Positions 16,815 to 26,530 of a stretch of 64,000 bases of DNA are shown here, in pieces; the first letter of the stretch is position 1; each line of letters opens with the position of its first letter. The stretch comes from JAUNSR01 sp036655755 (GTDB lineage Bacteria; Bacteroidota; Bacteroidia; Bacteroidales; JAUNSR01): the NCBI GenBank assembly GCA_036655755.1, contig JAVVPN010000002.1, positions 1 through 64,000 of the forward strand, read 5' to 3'. Below the pieces are notes generated by a model that saw nothing but the letters and a program-made list of their open reading frames with translations, was not told where the DNA came from and searched no databases. A program made the position numbers and the translations under genes.

Positions 16815-18341
16815 TTAATTCGACTGAATCCTTTGAGGATAATGCGGGCTGTATAATAGTGTCTTTTCACGTTTTTGCAGTTGATTTCCTTTCACCCATT
16901 CTTCTCCGCGTTCACTTAGATGGTCAATCATTCCCTGACGAAATTCGGCGATTTTCTTTTTGTATTTGCGACTTTCTATTTGATTGTAACATTCTTCAGG
17001 ATCGGCCGTTAAATCGAAAAACTGCTCTTCTCCCGAATGAATAAACCAGATGTATTTATATCTGCCATCCGTTAGTGCGCACCAATAATTGCGGGGAGCA
17101 TAGCAAGTAGCATGCTCCAGGTCAATCCATTTTCTCCATTCCGGATTTTCTTGTGTGACCAATGGGGTTAAGGTACGGCCGTTCATTTTGGCGGGTATGG
17201 GTGTTTCTGCAACATCAAGTAATGTAGGCAGCACATCCCGTAATTCAACAGGGTATTCGAGTGTTTTGCCTGCTTTCGTTTTGCGGGTGAGAGATGCAGG
17301 CCATTTGACGATGAAAGGGATGGCGCTCGATCCTTCGTAAGCATAGGTTTTACGCCAGTGGTGATGGTCACCCATCATGTCGCCATGGTCTGATATGAAG
17401 CAGATCAAAGCGTTTTCATACATTCCCTGTTCTTTTAGCATATTCACAATGCGGCCGATCTGTTCGTCAATCATAGTGATGGATGCGTAATAATGGCGTC
17501 TGGAATTAAGTGTATACTCGTCCGAAAAACAGGCGAATGGTGCGTCGCTTTGTTGGGTGGGATTTACGACATTTGCTCCGATGCTGCTGCTCCAATCGCT
17601 TTTATAAGGAAGAGGAATGCTGTCGGGTGCATACATGTCTAAAAAACGTGCAGGAGGATCGTAAGGACTGTGTGGGCGCGCAAAGGATATTTTTAGGAAA
17701 AGAGGATTTTCCAGGTCATAGTTGCGAATCAGGTTTACAGCTTCGTTTGCAGTCCATGTAGTGGGGTGAAGGCGCTCTTCAAGTTTATAAGCGGCCGCTC
17801 CGTGATCATTCCAGCCAATACCAGTCAGGTCAGGATCTTTTCCGGGAGCCTGTGTAAGAAACCATCTTCGGTAATCGCTCATAAAACCTTCGCTTTCTAC
17901 CCGTCCGCTCTCATCCAGCAGCATGCCATGAAACCCGTGTGTATTATATTGAGGATGCCAATGCATTTTACCGATGCCAAAGGTGTAGTATCCGGCTTCT
18001 CTTAGCATGGCAGGCATTTCAAATTCATATTTTTCAGCTACTTTTCCGTATCCCAGCATTCCATGATGCCATGGCGACAATCCGGTCAATAATCCCGCAC
18101 GTGCAGGAGTGCTGCTCGGGCAAGAAGAATATGCATTATTAAAAAGATTACCGTCGGCTGCCAAAACATCCAGATTCGGTGTGTGTATAATAGGGTTTCC
18201 GGCACACCCCAACGCGTCGGCCCGATGTTGATCGGTCATTATAAGGATGATGTGGGGCTTGTTGGTGGCAAAAATAGAGGTAGTCGGCACAAGCATGCAC
18301 GAAAAGAGGATACCGGTAGTCCGGTAGCGCGATAAATTCAT
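16815..18341 (-). CDS. Ser-type sulfatase, periplasmic
   Basis: A 508-aa exported arylsulfatase-family hydrolase. A signal peptide covers about residues 1-26. Metal-binding MTDQHRAD (35-42) is followed by the active-site motif S77-T-P-A-R81, the Ser variant in which an anaerobic radical SAM maturase converts serine to formylglycine; HGDMMGDH and RKTYAYEGS motifs follow. No maturase gene is in this window, so it must lie elsewhere. The protein could desulfate host or dietary glycans or choline sulfate-like esters; there is no polysaccharide locus here to identify the substrate. It is followed by the DcaP-like porin 135 bp downstream. Confidence 0.9.
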   Translation of the reverse strand: MNLSRYRTTGILFSCMLVPTTSIFATNKPHIILIMTDQHRADALGCAGNPIIHTPNLDVLAADGNLFNNAYSSCPSSTPARAGLLTGLSPWHHGMLGYGKVAEKYEFEMPAMLREAGYYTFGIGKMHWHPQYNTHGFHGMLLDESGRVESEGFMSDYRRWFLTQAPGKDPDLTGIGWNDHGAAAYKLEERLHPTTWTANEAVNLIRNYDLENPLFLKISFARPHSPYDPPARFLDMYAPDSIPLPYKSDWSSSIGANVVNPTQQSDAPFACFSDEYTLNSRRHYYASITMIDEQIGRIVNMLKEQGMYENALICFISDHGDMMGDHHHWRKTYAYEGSSAIPFIVKWPASLTRKTKAGKTLEYPVELRDVLPTLLDVAETPIPAKMNGRTLTPLVTQENPEWRKWIDLEHATCYAPRNYWCALTDGRYKYIWFIHSGEEQFFDLTADPEECYNQIESRKYKKKIAEFRQGMIDHLSERGEEWVKGNQLQKREKTLLYSPHYPQRIQSN

Positions 18342-18370
18342 AATTAACAGGGTATAAGATAAAGGATTAT

Positions 18371-18414
18371 GATAACAAGTTATGAAGGTTGAAATCGCAT
18401 CATAACTTGTTGTC
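18371..18414. other. Intergenic hairpin between the monooxygenase and sulfatase genes
   Basis: A 15-bp stem (18371-18385 with 18400-18414, one G-U) around 14 nt. The T-run lies on its right, so in the direction of both flanking genes it lacks a U-tract. It could stabilise the monooxygenase mRNA end or act as a weak terminator. Confidence 0.45.
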
Positions 18415-18432
18415 AGATTTTTTCAGAGGTAA

Positions 18433-18708
18433 TTACCAGTTGAATTTTTCAATTTTGAGAGCAGCCAACGCTTCCATTTTAGGTACCAATGTCAGGAAAT
18501 GAGGTGCTTTAGCATGAGCAGCCAAATCTTCTTCATTCTGCCATGTTTCGCAAATCATCAATACATCTTTACGGGTAGTGCTTTCAAAAACATCGTATGC
18601 AACGCATCCTTTGTCTTTTAAAGAATAAGCAACTAGTTCTTTGGCTGTTTCAAGGAGAGCGGCACGATTTTCGTCGCTAACTTGGATAAAAACATTTAAT
18701 CGTATCAT
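18433..18708 (-). CDS. Antibiotic biosynthesis monooxygenase (ABM) domain protein
   Basis: A 91-aa single ferredoxin-like domain protein of the ABM/YgiN type. The start at ATG 18708 (MIRLNVFIQV) fits the usual first strand better than the TTG four codons upstream. Motifs include the strand GCVAYDVFES, ICETWQNEEDLAAHAKAPHF with the conserved Trp and His, and the final strand. These small enzymes oxidise quinones or act on reactive metabolites, without a cofactor; the substrate here is unknown. It stands alone between hairpins. Confidence 0.85.
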   Translation of the reverse strand: MIRLNVFIQVSDENRAALLETAKELVAYSLKDKGCVAYDVFESTTRKDVLMICETWQNEEDLAAHAKAPHFLTLVPKMEALAALKIEKFNW

Positions 18709-18744
18709 AACTTTATTCAATTAATCATGGGTAAAATTAAATAA

Positions 18745-18788
18745 AAAACCCATAACCTCTGTATCCAACTACAAAGGTTATGGGTTTT
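18745..18788 (-). terminator. Terminator of the purine permease gene
   Basis: A 14-bp perfect stem (18745-18758 with 18775-18788, AAAACCCATAACCT and complement) followed on the minus strand by TTTTTT. Confidence 0.85.
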
Positions 18789-18807
18789 ATTAGGATATAG
18801 GGTGCGG

Positions 18808-20106
18808 TTACGCTAAGAAAATGACTTTGGCAAGAAATACTGCTGCCAGCACATACATCGGAATACCGATTTTTTTGTAATCGCCTGCAAAGAGATGTAA
18901 TCCTACATAGGTTAATACACCGAAGATGATACCGTCTGCTATGCTATAGCTTAGCGGGGTGATGATAATGGTTACAAAGGCCGGGATGGCATTCTTGTAA
19001 TCTTCAAAATCAATAGACGATACCAATGTAATCATAAACAGCCCTACGATGATTAATGCGGCCGAAGTAGCAGCTGTCGGTACGATATTAAACAACGGTG
19101 CGAAAAACAATGATAACAGAAACAGGATTCCGGTTACGATAGCGGTAAGACCGGTGCGACCACCTGCCGCTACGCCTGCCGCACTTTCAACGAATGAGGT
19201 AACGGTACTTGTTCCTAACACTGCGCCGGCTGTAGTGGCCACCGCATCCGATAAGAATGCTTGTTTGCTATTCTTGATGTTGCCGTCGGGTTTGATCAAG
19301 TTGGTTTTTGTACATACTGCAATCAGGGTTCCGGCTGTATCGAAAAGATCCATGAAGATAAATGTCAGTACGATAACCAGCATATCGATTGAGAACAGGC
19401 GACTAAAGTCCATCTGCATAAATACAGGTTTTAGAGAAGGAGGGAAGCTGAAAAATTTGAAATCGGCTCCCATACTTACGATTCCTAAAGGGATACCGAT
19501 TACGGTAGTGGCGATGATACCCCACAATAATGCCCCTTTCACTTTCTTGATAAGCAGTGCCCCTGTGATTAATACAGCAAGCAATGTAAGATAAACGCCC
19601 GGTTCGGTCAGATTTCCCAATTTAGACAAGGCATTTCCTTGCACAATGATTCCTGAATTAACGAAACCGATGGTCGTGATAAATAATCCGATACCCACTG
19701 AGATACTCAGTTTCATGGTTGGTGGTATCGCCTTTACAATTGCTTCGCGGATATTGAATACGGTTAATAAGATAAAGATGATACCTTCGATAAATACGGC
19801 AGCCAATGCCATTTCCCACGAATACCCCATCTGAAGGACTACGGTGTAGGCAAAAAAAGCATTCAATCCCATTCCGGGAGCCAGCCCTATCGGGAGATTG
19901 GCAAATAATCCCATCATAAAACATCCTACAACAGCAGAAAGAGCGGTTGCTGTAAAGACTGCATCTTTATCCATGCCGGTAGCGGCGAGGATAGAAGGAT
20001 TGACAATTAAAATGTATGCCATGGTCATAAAGGTGGTAATACCGCCTATTATTTCTGCCCGAGGCGTAGTGTTGTGTTCTTTTAGCTTGAAAATTTTTTC
20101 TAGCAT
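18808..20106 (-). CDS. NCS2 family purine permease (AzgA/PbuG type)
   Basis: A 432-aa inner-membrane symporter with about 12-14 hydrophobic segments. It begins with the characteristic EIIGGITTFMTMAYILIVNP and has PIGLAPGMGLNAFFAY, the FMDLFDTAGTLIAV motif and the TSFVESAAGVAAGGRTGLTAIV motif of the adenine/guanine/hypoxanthine permease branch. It imports purine bases with protons. It is bracketed by terminators, so it is transcribed alone from a promoter in the short gap after the yidC terminator. Purine specificity is from the family. Confidence 0.92.
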   Translation of the reverse strand: MLEKIFKLKEHNTTPRAEIIGGITTFMTMAYILIVNPSILAATGMDKDAVFTATALSAVVGCFMMGLFANLPIGLAPGMGLNAFFAYTVVLQMGYSWEMALAAVFIEGIIFILLTVFNIREAIVKAIPPTMKLSISVGIGLFITTIGFVNSGIIVQGNALSKLGNLTEPGVYLTLLAVLITGALLIKKVKGALLWGIIATTVIGIPLGIVSMGADFKFFSFPPSLKPVFMQMDFSRLFSIDMLVIVLTFIFMDLFDTAGTLIAVCTKTNLIKPDGNIKNSKQAFLSDAVATTAGAVLGTSTVTSFVESAAGVAAGGRTGLTAIVTGILFLLSLFFAPLFNIVPTAATSAALIIVGLFMITLVSSIDFEDYKNAIPAFVTIIITPLSYSIADGIIFGVLTYVGLHLFAGDYKKIGIPMYVLAAVFLAKVIFLA

Positions 20107-20135
20107 AATGTGTGTTTTAGAATATAAGATGACGT

Positions 20136-20172
20136 AAAAAAAAGAGTCGCAGCCCGGATTCGGGCTGCGACT
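20136..20172 (-). terminator. Terminator of the pyrG-yidC operon
   Basis: A 12-bp perfect hairpin (20145-20156 with 20161-20172, AGTCGCAGCCCG and complement, GATT loop) with an eight-base U-tract on the minus strand. A smaller hairpin (TCCTCCTTTAGGAGGA, 20178-20193) precedes it directly after yidC. Confidence 0.88.
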
Positions 20173-20194
20173 GCAGCTCCTCCTTTAGGAGGAT

Positions 20195-22084
20195 TTATTT
20201 TTTGTTTTGTTGTTTACGCATGGCTGCCTGTTGCTGGCGTTGTGCTTCTTCAAGACGCGCCATAAAGCCCGATTTCTTTTTCGGTTTCTTAGCGTTCGAC
20301 TTCATTTCCGCAAGCAGTTTATCTTCATTTACAAACAAACGGAATGCGTATGTTTGTCCGATCGTAATCAGAAGTGATACGAAATAATAATAACTCAAAC
20401 CTGCTGCATAGTTGTTGAAGAATACAAGGAACATGATTGGCATCATGTACTGCATCGCTTTCATACCCGGCATCTGCTCTTGTCCCATTGAGTTGGCACC
20501 CATGCTTAGCTTGATATAAATCAAGTTGGTTGCTGTCATCAATAAACAGAATAAGCTGATGTGGTTACCAAAATATGGGGTGATGAAAGGGATATACGTA
20601 TTCCAGCTATAGATAGAATCGTATGTAGAAAGGTCTTTCGCCCATAAGAATGATTCGCCACGCAATTCGATAGACGACGGGAAGAACTGGAACATTGCAA
20701 ACAAAATAGGCATCTGCAGCAACATCGGCAAACATCCGCCCATCGGATTGATTCCTGCTTCACCATATAGCTTCATTGTAGCCTGCTGGCGTTCCATCGC
20801 TTTTTCCTTGCCCGGATATTTCGCGTTGAGCTCCTGGATTTCAGGACGCAATACGCGCATCTTAGCTTGCGACAAATATGATTTGTATGTCAGCGGGAAC
20901 AGGATCAGTTTGATAAAGATGGTAAGCAACAAAATGATGATACCATAGTTGCCGATGAATTTACCCAGGAAGGTGAAAATCGGAATTACCAGGAATTTGT
21001 TTACCCAGCGGAATACGCTTGCACCAAGTGGCACGAGTTTATCCAACTGAAGATCTTCGTCCGGACCTAATTCATTGTTTAGCTTGCGCAACAACGGGTA
21101 GGAGTTTGGTCCGAGGAAGAAGTCGAATCCAGCCGGAGATTCCTTGCGTAAATCAAAGTCGATATCTGTTTCCGTGCGGAATGATTTCAGGTATTTGTCG
21201 TTATCCTTGATTACACGAGAATCAAACACACCACCGTTAAAACCATCACGGGCGATTAAAGCCGAAGTAAAGAACTGGTTTTTGTAACCGACCCATTTTA
21301 CGCGGTTACTTACCGTTTCTTTTTCGTCTTTTCCTGAGTTCAGATATTCTACGTCGTCAGCTGTAAATTTGTAATACAGGTTGCTGTATTGTTCTTCAAA
21401 CTTACGTCCTTTTTCCTGGCGGCGCATCTTCTGTTCCCAGAACATATTGATAGCGGTAGCCGAAGGCGAAAGGATGGTAGACATGTTTTTCTGGCGGATA
21501 TCGAAGTTTACCACGTAGCTGTCGGGCTTGATGGTATAAACGAAATCGAGATAGTTGCCGGATCCGGCAGCCAAACGCATGACAACCGAACTGTCTGTAA
21601 CACTTACCGGCTGGAAATACATGTCGGCAGTGTTGATTACGCGGTTTGAAGCGGTAATCAAAGAGAACCCGTATTTATCGTCTTTGGCATCAAACAGGAT
21701 TACCGGAAGTGAATCGTACGTATTATAGTTTTTCAGGCGCGCTTCTGTAAGCATACCACCTTTGGCAGATACTTTCAGAGCAAGTACCTCATTTTCTAAT
21801 GTGATGATTTTATCTTCACCTACTACCGCCTGGGCAAATGCGCCAAATTGGTTTTCAAGAGAAGCGATACGGGCCGAATCAGAAACAAATACTTCTTCCT
21901 GAGCACGCGCTTCTGTCTGAGCGGCCTGTTGTGCCTCTTTTTCCTGAATGGCTTGTACGGCAGCAATCGAATCCTGATATTGGCGTTGCTGGGCAAGCTG
22001 TTCAGGCGATGGTTGGTTCAGCCAGCTGAAGGCGAATAATAAGAGTCCGATCAAAAGGAACCCTGTAATGGTGTTTTTATCCAT
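20195..22084 (-). CDS. yidC: Membrane protein insertase YidC
   Basis: A 629-aa inner-membrane insertase that integrates proteins with or without SecYEG. It has an N-terminal anchor (MDKNTITGFLLIGLLLFAFSW), a large periplasmic domain (about 60-350) and the conserved C-terminal hydrophobic core (about 360-590) with TYKSYLSQAKMRVLRPEIQELNAKY, GCLPMLLQMPILFAMF and MMPIMFLVFFNNYAAGLSYYY. A Lys-rich tail (KKPKKKSGF) follows, able to contact ribosomes. It lies 17 bp downstream of pyrG on the same strand and should share its transcript. The family call is secure. Confidence 0.97.
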   Translation of the reverse strand: MDKNTITGFLLIGLLLFAFSWLNQPSPEQLAQQRQYQDSIAAVQAIQEKEAQQAAQTEARAQEEVFVSDSARIASLENQFGAFAQAVVGEDKIITLENEVLALKVSAKGGMLTEARLKNYNTYDSLPVILFDAKDDKYGFSLITASNRVINTADMYFQPVSVTDSSVVMRLAAGSGNYLDFVYTIKPDSYVVNFDIRQKNMSTILSPSATAINMFWEQKMRRQEKGRKFEEQYSNLYYKFTADDVEYLNSGKDEKETVSNRVKWVGYKNQFFTSALIARDGFNGGVFDSRVIKDNDKYLKSFRTETDIDFDLRKESPAGFDFFLGPNSYPLLRKLNNELGPDEDLQLDKLVPLGASVFRWVNKFLVIPIFTFLGKFIGNYGIIILLLTIFIKLILFPLTYKSYLSQAKMRVLRPEIQELNAKYPGKEKAMERQQATMKLYGEAGINPMGGCLPMLLQMPILFAMFQFFPSSIELRGESFLWAKDLSTYDSIYSWNTYIPFITPYFGNHISLFCLLMTATNLIYIKLSMGANSMGQEQMPGMKAMQYMMPIMFLVFFNNYAAGLSYYYFVSLLITIGQTYAFRLFVNEDKLLAEMKSNAKKPKKKSGFMARLEEAQRQQQAAMRKQQNKK

Positions 22085-22101
22085 ATTACTTGCTAAATAG
22101 A

Positions 22102-23700
22102 TTACTTGCTGATCGCCGCTTTGATAAAGTCAACGAACAGAGGATTAGGTTTCAATACTGTACTTGTGTATTCCGGATGATACTGCGTTCCGATAAACCA
22201 TTTCAGTTCAGGAATTTCAACCACTTCAACCAAATGCGTATCAGGATTTTCTCCGACACACTTCATCCCTGCTTTTTCAAATTCCGAACGGAAATCGCTG
22301 TTGAATTCGAAGCGGTGACGATGACGCTCTTTTACATGTACTGAGCCGTATGCTTTTGCTGCTTTCGAATCAGGAGTCAAATCACAGTCGTATGCACCTA
22401 AGCGCATTGTTCCTCCGTAATTTGAAACGCTTTTTTGCTCTTCCATCAAGTCGATTACATTGTGGGTTGTTTTTACGTCCATTTCTGTAGAATTGGCATC
22501 TTCATAACCCAAAACGTTGCGGGCAAACTCGATTACCATACATTGCATACCCAAGCAGATACCAAATGTAGGAATATTGTTTTCGCGTGTATATTTCAAA
22601 GCATCGAATTTACCTTCGATACCGCGGTTTCCGAATCCCGGAGCGATTACAACTCCATCCAGATCTTTCAACATCTCTGCCACATTGCCGGCATTCAGTT
22701 TTTCGGAGTGAACGAATACCAGTTCCAACTTACGGTTGTTATAAGTCGCAGCCTGGAATAAGGCTTCGTTGATTGATTTGTATGCATCCGGCAACTCAAC
22801 GTATTTACCTACGATACCGATACGTACTTTTTCTGTAGCAGTGTAAATGCGAGAAAGGAAAGTTTTCCAATCTGTCATTTCCGGACGCTCACCTACAGGC
22901 ATGCCTGCTTTCTGAAGAACAACCTCGTCAAGACCTTGTTCCTGCATTTTCAATGGCACTTCGAATACCGACGGTACGTCGATAGACTGGAATACGGCCG
23001 ATGGGTCTACATTACAGAACAAAGCAACCTTGCGGCGAACATCTGTTGTAAGTTCATGTTCGGTACGCAATACAAGGATATCCGGCTGGATACCAACTTC
23101 CTGTAAGTGTTTAACCGAATGTTGGGTTGGTTTTGTTTTTAATTCTTTTGCGGCTGCAATATATGGTACATAGGTCAGGTGAATCACCATGCAGTTTTTA
23201 CCCAACTCCCATTTTAGCTGACGTACGCTTTCAAGGAATGGTAACGATTCGATATCGCCAACTGTACCACCGATCTCTGTGATTACAAAGTCGAATTGGT
23301 TTTTTGTTCCCAGAAGTTTTACGTTGCGTTTGATTTCGTCGGTGATATGCGGAATGATCTGTACGGTTTTACCCAGATAATCACCTTTTCTTTCTTTCTG
23401 AATTACATTCTGATAGATACGACCGGTGGTGATATTGTTCGCACGGGTTGTTTCTACATTTGTAAATCGTTCATAATGTCCGAGGTCGAGATCGGCCTCA
23501 TGACCATCCACAGTAACATAACATTCGCCGTGCTCATAAGGATTTAATGTACCCGGATCGATGTTAATATAAGGATCGAATTTCTGAATAGTGACACGAT
23601 AGCCACGGGCTTGAAGAAGTTTAGCCAAAGAAGCAGATATAATCCCTTTCCCTAAAGAAGAGGTAACGCCTCCAGTAACGAAAATGTACTTGGTTTCCAC
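22102..23700 (-). CDS. pyrG: CTP synthase PyrG
   Basis: Makes CTP from UTP, ATP and glutamine. The GTG at 23700 gives VETKYIFVTGGVTSSLGKGI, the usual N-terminus, and a 532-aa protein; another GTG twelve codons upstream would add an atypical leader. The synthetase domain (1-270) carries the P-loop GGVTSSLGKGI, and the class I glutaminase domain (about 290-532) has the nucleophile Cys in FGICLGMQC and the His-Glu pair in GTQYHPEY. A -7 element TACTTTTG lies about 50 bp upstream. yidC follows at 17 bp. Confidence 0.95.
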   Translation of the reverse strand: METKYIFVTGGVTSSLGKGIISASLAKLLQARGYRVTIQKFDPYINIDPGTLNPYEHGECYVTVDGHEADLDLGHYERFTNVETTRANNITTGRIYQNVIQKERKGDYLGKTVQIIPHITDEIKRNVKLLGTKNQFDFVITEIGGTVGDIESLPFLESVRQLKWELGKNCMVIHLTYVPYIAAAKELKTKPTQHSVKHLQEVGIQPDILVLRTEHELTTDVRRKVALFCNVDPSAVFQSIDVPSVFEVPLKMQEQGLDEVVLQKAGMPVGERPEMTDWKTFLSRIYTATEKVRIGIVGKYVELPDAYKSINEALFQAATYNNRKLELVFVHSEKLNAGNVAEMLKDLDGVVIAPGFGNRGIEGKFDALKYTRENNIPTFGICLGMQCMVIEFARNVLGYEDANSTEMDVKTTHNVIDLMEEQKSVSNYGGTMRLGAYDCDLTPDSKAAKAYGSVHVKERHRHRFEFNSDFRSEFEKAGMKCVGENPDTHLVEVVEIPELKWFIGTQYHPEYTSTVLKPNPLFVDFIKAAISK

Positions 23701-23750
23701 TAATATGATAGTTTTAAAAAATTTACTACAATACACATTGCACTGGAAGA

Positions 23751-23758
23751 CAAAAGTA
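23751..23758 (-). promoter_or_regulatory. -7 element of pyrG
   Basis: Reads TACTTTTG on the minus strand (TAnnTTTG consensus), placed correctly upstream of the GTG start chosen at 23700. Confidence 0.55.
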
Positions 23759-23876
23759 CAAAAAAAAACTGAGAATTAAATCTGAAGAATCCTTTTGTTC
23801 TCGATCAAAACAGGTTCTTTGTTTTTTTAAAATAAAGAAATCGGATCTTATTTCTAAGACTTAACGCTTTATTATT

Positions 23877-23884
23877 TATTTTTG
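23877..23884 (+). promoter_or_regulatory. -7 element of the DUF3078 gene
   Basis: Reads TATTTTTG, matching TAnnTTTG, 27 bp upstream of the start codon. The 211-bp gap between pyrG and this gene otherwise holds only AT-rich sequence. Confidence 0.5.
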
Positions 23885-23911
23885 TAGCAATTCAGATAAT
23901 TAGTTTTTATT

Positions 23912-25279
23912 ATGTACAAAAAGGGTTGGTTTTTAAAAGGTTTATTTCTTATTACATTACTTATTGCTTGTTTTTCAAGCTCGACTGCCGCCTCTTTTTC
24001 CGTGAAAAGTGAAGTTGAGCAGCCTCCGAAAATGTTACACGAACCACAGATTAGCGAAGAGGCTCGTGTGATTTTAGCCGATTCATTGCGTTTTCATCCG
24101 ATGTATGACAGCTTGGCTATTGCAAATAATCTGGTCCCGTCAGAAACTTATACTTCGGTATATTTACTTCCACTGACATTTTATGGAAAAGTAGCTCCGG
24201 TTAATTTTAAAGTAAAAAAGCAAAAGCCAGAAAAAAAGTGGATTAATTATAGCTATTCGAATACGATTGATTGGCTGACAAAGGAAATTTTTATCGATTC
24301 GTTGCGTGAAAATGCTCTTTCGAAATATATGGCAACGCATCCATTTGAAATTCAATACGACTGGTTTAACTTGCCCAATGCACCCAAAAAAGAGAAGTTG
24401 ACTTACGTTATTGATCGCGAAGTGTTTAAGGTGTCTGGTCCTGAAATTACGGCATCGGCATTACAAGTCGGATTGCCGAAAGCCGACAGATGGCGAAAGA
24501 AGATGACAAGTGCTATTCAGTTTAGTCAGAACTATGTATCCGAAAACTGGTATCAGGGGGGCGAAAGCAATATCAATATCTTGAGTTTGCAATCTTTTGA
24601 GATAAAGAAATTCGATGAAACCAAGCGAACTGAGTTTGAAATGAGAATGGATCTGAAAACCGGATTTTATACTACTCCGAGTGACACGATGCGTGCTTTC
24701 CGGGTGAACGACAACTTATTACAACTTACATCGAAGTATGGTATACGAGCATTCGAGAAATGGTATTATACTGCATCTTTACTGTTTAAGACACAGGTGT
24801 TTAATAACTATAAAGCAAATACGAATGAGCTGCTTGCGCAATTCCTTTCTCCGGGAGAGTTAAACCTCAGTGTCGGTATGGATTACAAGTATGAAAATAA
24901 GCGGAAGAATTTTGTATGGTCTTTACTGATCGCGCCATTAGCTTATAATTTAAAATATGTAGCTAATATCAAGGAGATTGATGAAACGCGCTTTGGTATA
25001 GATGAAGGTAAGCATGCCCTGAATCAGGTCGGTTCTTCGATTACGAATGGATTTGAATGGAAAATATCCCGGAATATTCAGTGGAATTCACGTTTGTTCC
25101 TCTTCTCCAATTATCATAAGTCGCAGGGTGATTTTGAGAATGTGTTTAATTTCTCGATCAACCGATTCTTTTCTACCCGAATATCCCTGCATCTTCGGTA
25201 TGACGATGATACCAAAGATGAGCAGGAATTGTTTCAGTTTAAGGAACTGTTGAGTTTCGGATTTAACTACGTTTGGTAG
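23912..25279 (+). CDS. DUF3078 outer-membrane protein
   Basis: A 455-aa exported protein with a signal peptide ending near residue 26. After a linker of about 160 residues, a beta-rich region begins with the DUF3078 signature QFSQNYVSENWYQGGESNINIL and continues as a run of amphipathic strands to the terminal aromatic residues NYVW, which are typical of an outer-membrane barrel. The role of DUF3078 proteins is not known to me; they are widespread in Bacteroidales. The stop is 4 bp from the convergent flavodiiron gene, with no hairpin between them. Confidence 0.82.
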   Translation: MYKKGWFLKGLFLITLLIACFSSSTAASFSVKSEVEQPPKMLHEPQISEEARVILADSLRFHPMYDSLAIANNLVPSETYTSVYLLPLTFYGKVAPVNFKVKKQKPEKKWINYSYSNTIDWLTKEIFIDSLRENALSKYMATHPFEIQYDWFNLPNAPKKEKLTYVIDREVFKVSGPEITASALQVGLPKADRWRKKMTSAIQFSQNYVSENWYQGGESNINILSLQSFEIKKFDETKRTEFEMRMDLKTGFYTTPSDTMRAFRVNDNLLQLTSKYGIRAFEKWYYTASLLFKTQVFNNYKANTNELLAQFLSPGELNLSVGMDYKYENKRKNFVWSLLIAPLAYNLKYVANIKEIDETRFGIDEGKHALNQVGSSITNGFEWKISRNIQWNSRLFLFSNYHKSQGDFENVFNFSINRFFSTRISLHLRYDDDTKDEQELFQFKELLSFGFNYVW

Positions 25280-25283
25280 TTCT

Positions 25284-26471
25284 TTATTTTTGCTTCAATT
25301 GATCAGCCAGTGTTACTGCCAGTTTACGACATTCTTCAAACAATTCGTCATGAAGAGAGTAGCGCTGGTTGATTGTTGGGTAAACAGTATTCCATTTCAT
25401 TTCCTCTCCAAAATTGACAAGGGCATTGATAGGAGCACTTCCCCAGGCAAATGTACCGAATGAAGCATAATTACGATTCTTAATATCACGTGAGCGAATC
25501 GCGTCCATCAACGCTTGCATCGGTGGATAAAGCGCTCCGTTATATACCGGAGAACCAAGAATTACAGTGTCATTATTGAAAATGTCAGAAAGAATATAAG
25601 AAAGATCGGTTACTCCGACATCCCACAGTTTGATGCGGCGGATGCCTTGGGCTGCAAGTTCTTCTGCTATTTTTTCAGCAAGTAATGTTGTGTTTCCATA
25701 CATACTTCCGTATGCAATCACTACCCCCGGTTCCGCCTGATATTGGCTAAATTGATTGTAATAATTTACTGCTTCTGCAATATGAGACTTCCATACGGGG
25801 CCATGTGTGGTACACAGTAATGAGATTGGCAGACCGTCGAGTTTTTTAAGAGCATTCTGCACAGGAATTCCGAATTTGCCAACAATCGTAGCATAGTAGC
25901 GCCGCATTTCTTCCCAATATACATTCAACTCCATATCACTATCCAGAATAGCGCCATTGAGTGCTCCGAAGCAGCCGAAAGCGTCACCCGAAAACAACGT
26001 CTGAGTGGTTTCGTCATAGGTCATCATGGTCTCAGGCCAATGAACCATTGGTGTAAGGTAAAAGCGTAAACGGTGATTACCTGTTTCAAGTACATCTTTA
26101 TCTTTAATCAATAAAACATTTGGTTTGATATCATAAAATCCTTCTACCATGGCTAATGTTTTGGCATTTCCTACCAAAGTCATGTTCGGATATAGACGTA
26201 ACAAATCGCGGATCGCACCCGAATGATCCGGTTCCATGTGGTTTATAACCAAATAGTCGATTTCGCGACACCCCAATATTTCCTGAATCTTTTTTGCATG
26301 CGGCTCATGCATACTTACCTCAGAAGCATCTACCAATACAACTTTTTCATCTACAATCAGATATGAGTTGTATGAAACGCCGTAAGGAATTGGCCATAAA
26401 GATTCAAAATGTTTGCGAGTTCGTTCATTAACACCGGTATAAAAAATGCCGGGAGCTATTTGTGTATGCAT
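25284..26471 (-). CDS. Flavodiiron protein (A-type flavoprotein)
   Basis: A 395-aa cytoplasmic enzyme that reduces O2 to water and/or NO to N2O. The N-terminal metallo-beta-lactamase-like domain (1-245) has the diiron ligands in NHMEPDHSG, the Asp in FSGDAFGCFG and a downstream His in CTTHGPVW. The C-terminal flavodoxin domain (about 250-395) has the FMN phosphate loop YGSMYGNTT. It is one of the main oxygen defence enzymes of anaerobes. A small acidic protein is encoded 59 bp upstream on the same strand. Proximity to an O2-tolerant-type hydrogenase locus is suggestive, but no shared transcript is likely because of the terminator at 26998-27034. Confidence 0.93.
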   Translation of the reverse strand: MHTQIAPGIFYTGVNERTRKHFESLWPIPYGVSYNSYLIVDEKVVLVDASEVSMHEPHAKKIQEILGCREIDYLVINHMEPDHSGAIRDLLRLYPNMTLVGNAKTLAMVEGFYDIKPNVLLIKDKDVLETGNHRLRFYLTPMVHWPETMMTYDETTQTLFSGDAFGCFGALNGAILDSDMELNVYWEEMRRYYATIVGKFGIPVQNALKKLDGLPISLLCTTHGPVWKSHIAEAVNYYNQFSQYQAEPGVVIAYGSMYGNTTLLAEKIAEELAAQGIRRIKLWDVGVTDLSYILSDIFNNDTVILGSPVYNGALYPPMQALMDAIRSRDIKNRNYASFGTFAWGSAPINALVNFGEEMKWNTVYPTINQRYSLHDELFEECRKLAVTLADQLKQK

Positions 26472-26530
26472 AATTGTATATTTAAATCTTAAAATTGATT
26501 ATTAATTAAACAATTGACCAAACCAATAGT

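Noticed and set aside
18371..18414. Intrinsic terminator of the monooxygenase gene
   Set aside because: The U-tract is on the wrong side for the direction of transcription; recorded only as a hairpin.
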